35,444 bases of DNA. It comes from CAZIIK01 sp964539235 (GTDB lineage: Bacteria; Pseudomonadota; Gammaproteobacteria; Francisellales; CACEW01). Below, in pieces: positions 33,497-35,444 of the stretch (position 1 is its first letter; every line of letters begins with the position of its first letter). A program made the position numbers and the translations under genes. Location of the stretch: the NCBI GenBank assembly GCA_964539235.1, contig CAZIIK010000096.1, forward strand, positions 1 through 35,444, written 5' to 3'. The notes under the pieces were generated by a model. That model searched no databases, was not told the origin of the DNA, and was given only the letters and a program-made list of their open reading frames with translations.

Positions 33497-34600
33497 ATGT
33501 TTGAATTATTACGAGAGTGGTTTCGTCGTTATTTTTCCACGCCAGAAGCGGCGATTTTATTAATCGCATTGGTGGTGGGTTTTGCCTTTATGATTTTTTT
33601 GGGCGGTATTTTTGCCCCGATTATTGTTGGCTTGGTCATTGCTTATCTGTTGGATGTCGTGGTCTGTTTTTTGCAACGACGCGCATGTTGTCCGCGTTGG
33701 TTGGGCGTGACCTTGGTTTATATCTTATTTTTAGCGCTATTAGTTTTGGCAGTGTTGGTGTTCTTGCCCTTGATTTCCAAGCAGATTGCACAGTTTGTCG
33801 CCGAAGTGCCTAATATGATCCAGCAATTTCATCAAGCCGTGCTGCGCTTGCCAGAAAAATACCCGGGTTATGTTTCAGCAGATGCGATTCATGATTTGGT
33901 TAAAGGCACGACCTTTGGCAGTGATCGTCTCGCAACGATTGGCAAGGCGGCGTTCTCTTTTTCTTTGGCGACTTTGCCTAATATAGTCGCTTGGTTGGTC
34001 TACTTGTTTTTAGTGCCTTTATTGGTCATTTTCTTTTTAAAAGATAAGGCACAGTTATTATCTTGGAGCCGGATTTATGTGCCGGAACAACGTGGGTTGT
34101 TGCTTGAAGTCATGCATGAAATGCGTGGGCAGCTGGGCAATTACTTGCGTGGCAAGGTCTTTGAAATGCTGGTCGTCGGCATAGTGGCTTATATTGGGTT
34201 TATTATATTTCATTTGAATTATGCGTTGTTGTTGGCCTTTTTAGTTGGCTTGTCTGTGTTGGTGCCATATGTGGGCATGGTGATTGTCACCATTCCAGTC
34301 GTCATCGTTGGCCTGCTGCAATTTGGTGTGGCGCCTGATTTTCTCTATATGATTTTGGTGTACTTCATTATTCAGGGACTGGATGGCAATGTGTTGGTGC
34401 CATTGCTGTTTTCTGAAGCAGTTAATTTGCATCCCATTGCTATTATTGCGGCTGCGCTGTTCTTTGGCAGTATTTGGGGCTTTTGGGGATTGTTTTTTGC
34501 GATTCCACTGGCCACTTTGGTGAATGCGGTTATTTCAGCTTGGCGACGTCACGCAAGTACACATCAAAGCGGCAACTTTTCCCCGTCAACGAATAGCTAG
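33497..34600 (+). CDS. perM: PerM/AI-2E-family transporter
   Basis: The 367-residue membrane protein has about eight hydrophobic segments, with two near the start (EAAILLIALVVGFAFMIFL, PIIVGLVIAYLLDVVV), a soluble region at about 110-165 and the rest in the C-terminal half. Family markers are VYLFLVPLLVIFFLKDK, LVPYVGMVIVTIPV and FIIQGLDGNVLVPLLFSEAV. The family is named after the AI-2 exporter TqsA, but most members, including the PerM branch, have no proven substrate. It starts 12 bases after lolD. Its last 71 bases overlap rsmJ on the other strand. Confidence 0.87.
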   Translation: MFELLREWFRRYFSTPEAAILLIALVVGFAFMIFLGGIFAPIIVGLVIAYLLDVVVCFLQRRACCPRWLGVTLVYILFLALLVLAVLVFLPLISKQIAQFVAEVPNMIQQFHQAVLRLPEKYPGYVSADAIHDLVKGTTFGSDRLATIGKAAFSFSLATLPNIVAWLVYLFLVPLLVIFFLKDKAQLLSWSRIYVPEQRGLLLEVMHEMRGQLGNYLRGKVFEMLVVGIVAYIGFIIFHLNYALLLAFLVGLSVLVPYVGMVIVTIPVVIVGLLQFGVAPDFLYMILVYFIIQGLDGNVLVPLLFSEAVNLHPIAIIAAALFFGSIWGFWGLFFAIPLATLVNAVISAWRRHASTHQSGNFSPSTNS

Positions 34601-35135
34601 GTTTTGCATTCATAAAAAAAGGTGCAGTTTTGGCGCGTTTCACTACAACACGTTTTTCAGCGTATTGACGGGCAATTGCCAGTAACTGGTCATTGTTTGC
34701 GGGTTCAGTCACCACAGCCTGTAATTGTTGCATGTCTTTTTTGACTAAGGCGCTTTTTTTGCGGGCTTCGAACATCGGGTCGAGATAAATAACGGCTGCA
34801 TGAGGCAGTTGTGGAATGATATCCATGGCATTGCCGGTCACTAATGTCATGCGCGCTATGATGGCTGTGAGTTCAGCATCGTATTTTGCGCTTGTGAGTG
34901 CCGTTTGCAGGGCATGTGCTAGTTCAGCTTGTTGCTCGATGAGTGTGACGTCGCAGCCTAAGCTAGCAATTTGAAAAGCATCTTTGCCAAGGCCCGCTGT
35001 GGCATCGATAATGCTGGGATAGGGCGCACATTTAATGCCTAAAGCTTTCGCCAATGCTTGCTGTTTACCGCCGCCGTGCAAACGCCGATGGCGATGTTTC
35101 CCCTTGGTGAAATCAATTTCAATTATATGGCTCAT
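34530..35135 (-). CDS. rsmJ: 16S rRNA (guanine1516-N2)-methyltransferase RsmJ, short form
   Basis: This enzyme methylates G1516 of 16S rRNA. The 201 residues carry the SAM-binding DATAGLGKDAFQIASLG, the acidic VTLIEQQAELA strand, the catalytic-type YLDPMFEARKKSALVKKDM and the C-terminal KRVVVKRAKTAPFF and KSCRFDVYL blocks. E. coli RsmJ has 250 residues; about 50 N-terminal ones are missing here. The short form starts at MSHIIEIDF, which aligns with the E. coli internal VDF segment, and I see no coding continuation upstream. The tail overlaps perM by 71 bases, tail to tail. Both tails contain conserved family motifs, so the overlap seems genuine. Confidence 0.88.
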   Translation of the reverse strand: MSHIIEIDFTKGKHRHRRLHGGGKQQALAKALGIKCAPYPSIIDATAGLGKDAFQIASLGCDVTLIEQQAELAHALQTALTSAKYDAELTAIIARMTLVTGNAMDIIPQLPHAAVIYLDPMFEARKKSALVKKDMQQLQAVVTEPANNDQLLAIARQYAEKRVVVKRAKTAPFFMNAKPSYSLTGKSCRFDVYLRDVAKLK

Positions 35136-35194
35136 TTTGTGGCATTTTTTCTTATATGATGTGCGGCGATATTCAACGGCCTTAAGGGAGTATT

Positions 35195-35371
35195 ATGCCA
35201 AAGGAAATTCGTATTGCACTGGTTGATTTAGACGATTGTGAAGCATTGTATGGATCAAGTGGTACAAGTTTAGCCAATGAAAAATTGCATGCGCACTTGC
35301 GCAAGCATGAGTTAATGTCAAATCTGGTGTATGGGATGGTTAAGCGGCCTTCCTGTTTATCTGTTCACTAA
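35195..35371 (+). CDS. Short ORF of unknown function, probably truncated
   Basis: A strong Shine-Dalgarno (AAGGGAG) stands five bases before an ATG that opens a 58-residue frame beginning MPKEIRIALVDLDDCEALYG. I do not recognise the protein. The last ten or so codons (KRPSCLSVH and before) overlap the 3' end of the opposing transposase-like frame. The ORF therefore probably belongs to a longer gene that was cut by an insertion. Translation of the present form is plausible, function doubtful. Confidence 0.5.
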   Translation: MPKEIRIALVDLDDCEALYGSSGTSLANEKLHAHLRKHELMSNLVYGMVKRPSCLSVH

Positions 35372-35444
35372 CCAATTCTCCATCTTTGAATTCTACATTG
35401 TCGGCGACCAATGTTAAAAACTTAAATCCCCTGATTTTTCTCCA
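35340..35444 (-). mobile_element. C-terminal end of a probable transposase gene, cut by the window edge
   Basis: The minus strand is open from the window edge to a TAA at 35342-35340 and reads WRKIRGFKFLTLVADN, then VEFKDGELVSEQINRKAA. The KxRGFKxLxxV...FxDG pattern with a final Ala-Ala recalls the C-termini of DDE transposases of several insertion-sequence families, but I cannot name the family. Only 34 residues are visible. The terminal inverted repeat should lie just left of 35340, but its boundary cannot be fixed here. Confidence 0.4.

Noticed and set aside
1..35444. CRISPR arrays, prophage or defence islands
   Set aside because: No regularly spaced repeats, phage structural genes, or nuclease/restriction genes were seen.

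Overview
The window comes from a gammaproteobacterial chromosome of moderate GC content. The supporting signs are a tRNA-Gln(UUG)-prs-rplY-pth block, an MsbA, LolC/E and LolD, BamD and OmpA outer-membrane machinery, ubiquinone genes (ubiC/ubiA), and a dimeric Mip/FkpA-type FKBP with a signal peptide. A Mip-like protein, an orphan RHS-core protein, two genes broken by single lesions and a likely insertion-sequence end would fit a host-associated lineage such as the Legionellales. That placement is an inference, because the window holds no rRNA or other decisive marker.

Layout. 1-352 holds the 5' end of a minus-strand gene whose Shine-Dalgarno lies in a long hairpin, an unassigned structured RNA candidate with a strong terminator, and the dnaE promoter. 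353-5955 is dnaE-uup-small gene. 6032-8047 is a minus-strand envelope-folding group: a Mip-like isomerase, then a DsbG-like disulfide protein coupled to a small membrane protein. 8048-8238 is a structured spacer ahead of an ExoIII of the Crc lineage. 9008-12641 holds rph, a fused ubiC-ubiA gene, a GtrA-like membrane protein, a cluster of mobile-type repeats and bamD. 12823-13881 is the orphan RHS-core protein. 13996-17912 is msbA-coaX-gad, with gad frameshifted. 17979-20414 is tRNA-Gln-prs-rplY-pth. 20436-21683 is a corB/corC-like gene with one internal stop. 21942-25859 is ffh, then metN and a fused metI-metQ. 25998-28744 is ompA, a MacB/LolD-type ATPase without its permease, and a DUF475/TerC-like membrane protein. 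28873-34600 is acnA, a LolC/E-type permease, lolD and a PerM-type protein, with rsmJ opposing at 34530-35135. The right edge holds a short ORF that runs into the 3' end of what looks like a transposase gene.

How the genes fit together. Much of the window serves the envelope: lipid A export (msbA), lipoprotein release (lolC/E, lolD), outer-membrane protein assembly (bamD), periplasmic folding (Mip-like, DsbG-like), an OmpA, and methionine uptake (metN, metIQ). The rest is mostly housekeeping: replication (dnaE), repair (xthA), RNA processing and translation (rph, prs, rplY, pth, rsmJ, ffh), CoA and quinone synthesis, and the TCA cycle (acnA).

No defence system, CRISPR array or prophage was recognised. 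The most unusual elements are the two gene fusions (UbiC-UbiA and MetI-MetQ), the repeat that supplies the bamD stop codon, the structured RNA candidates at 161-281 and 8093-8164, and the two single-lesion pseudogenes.
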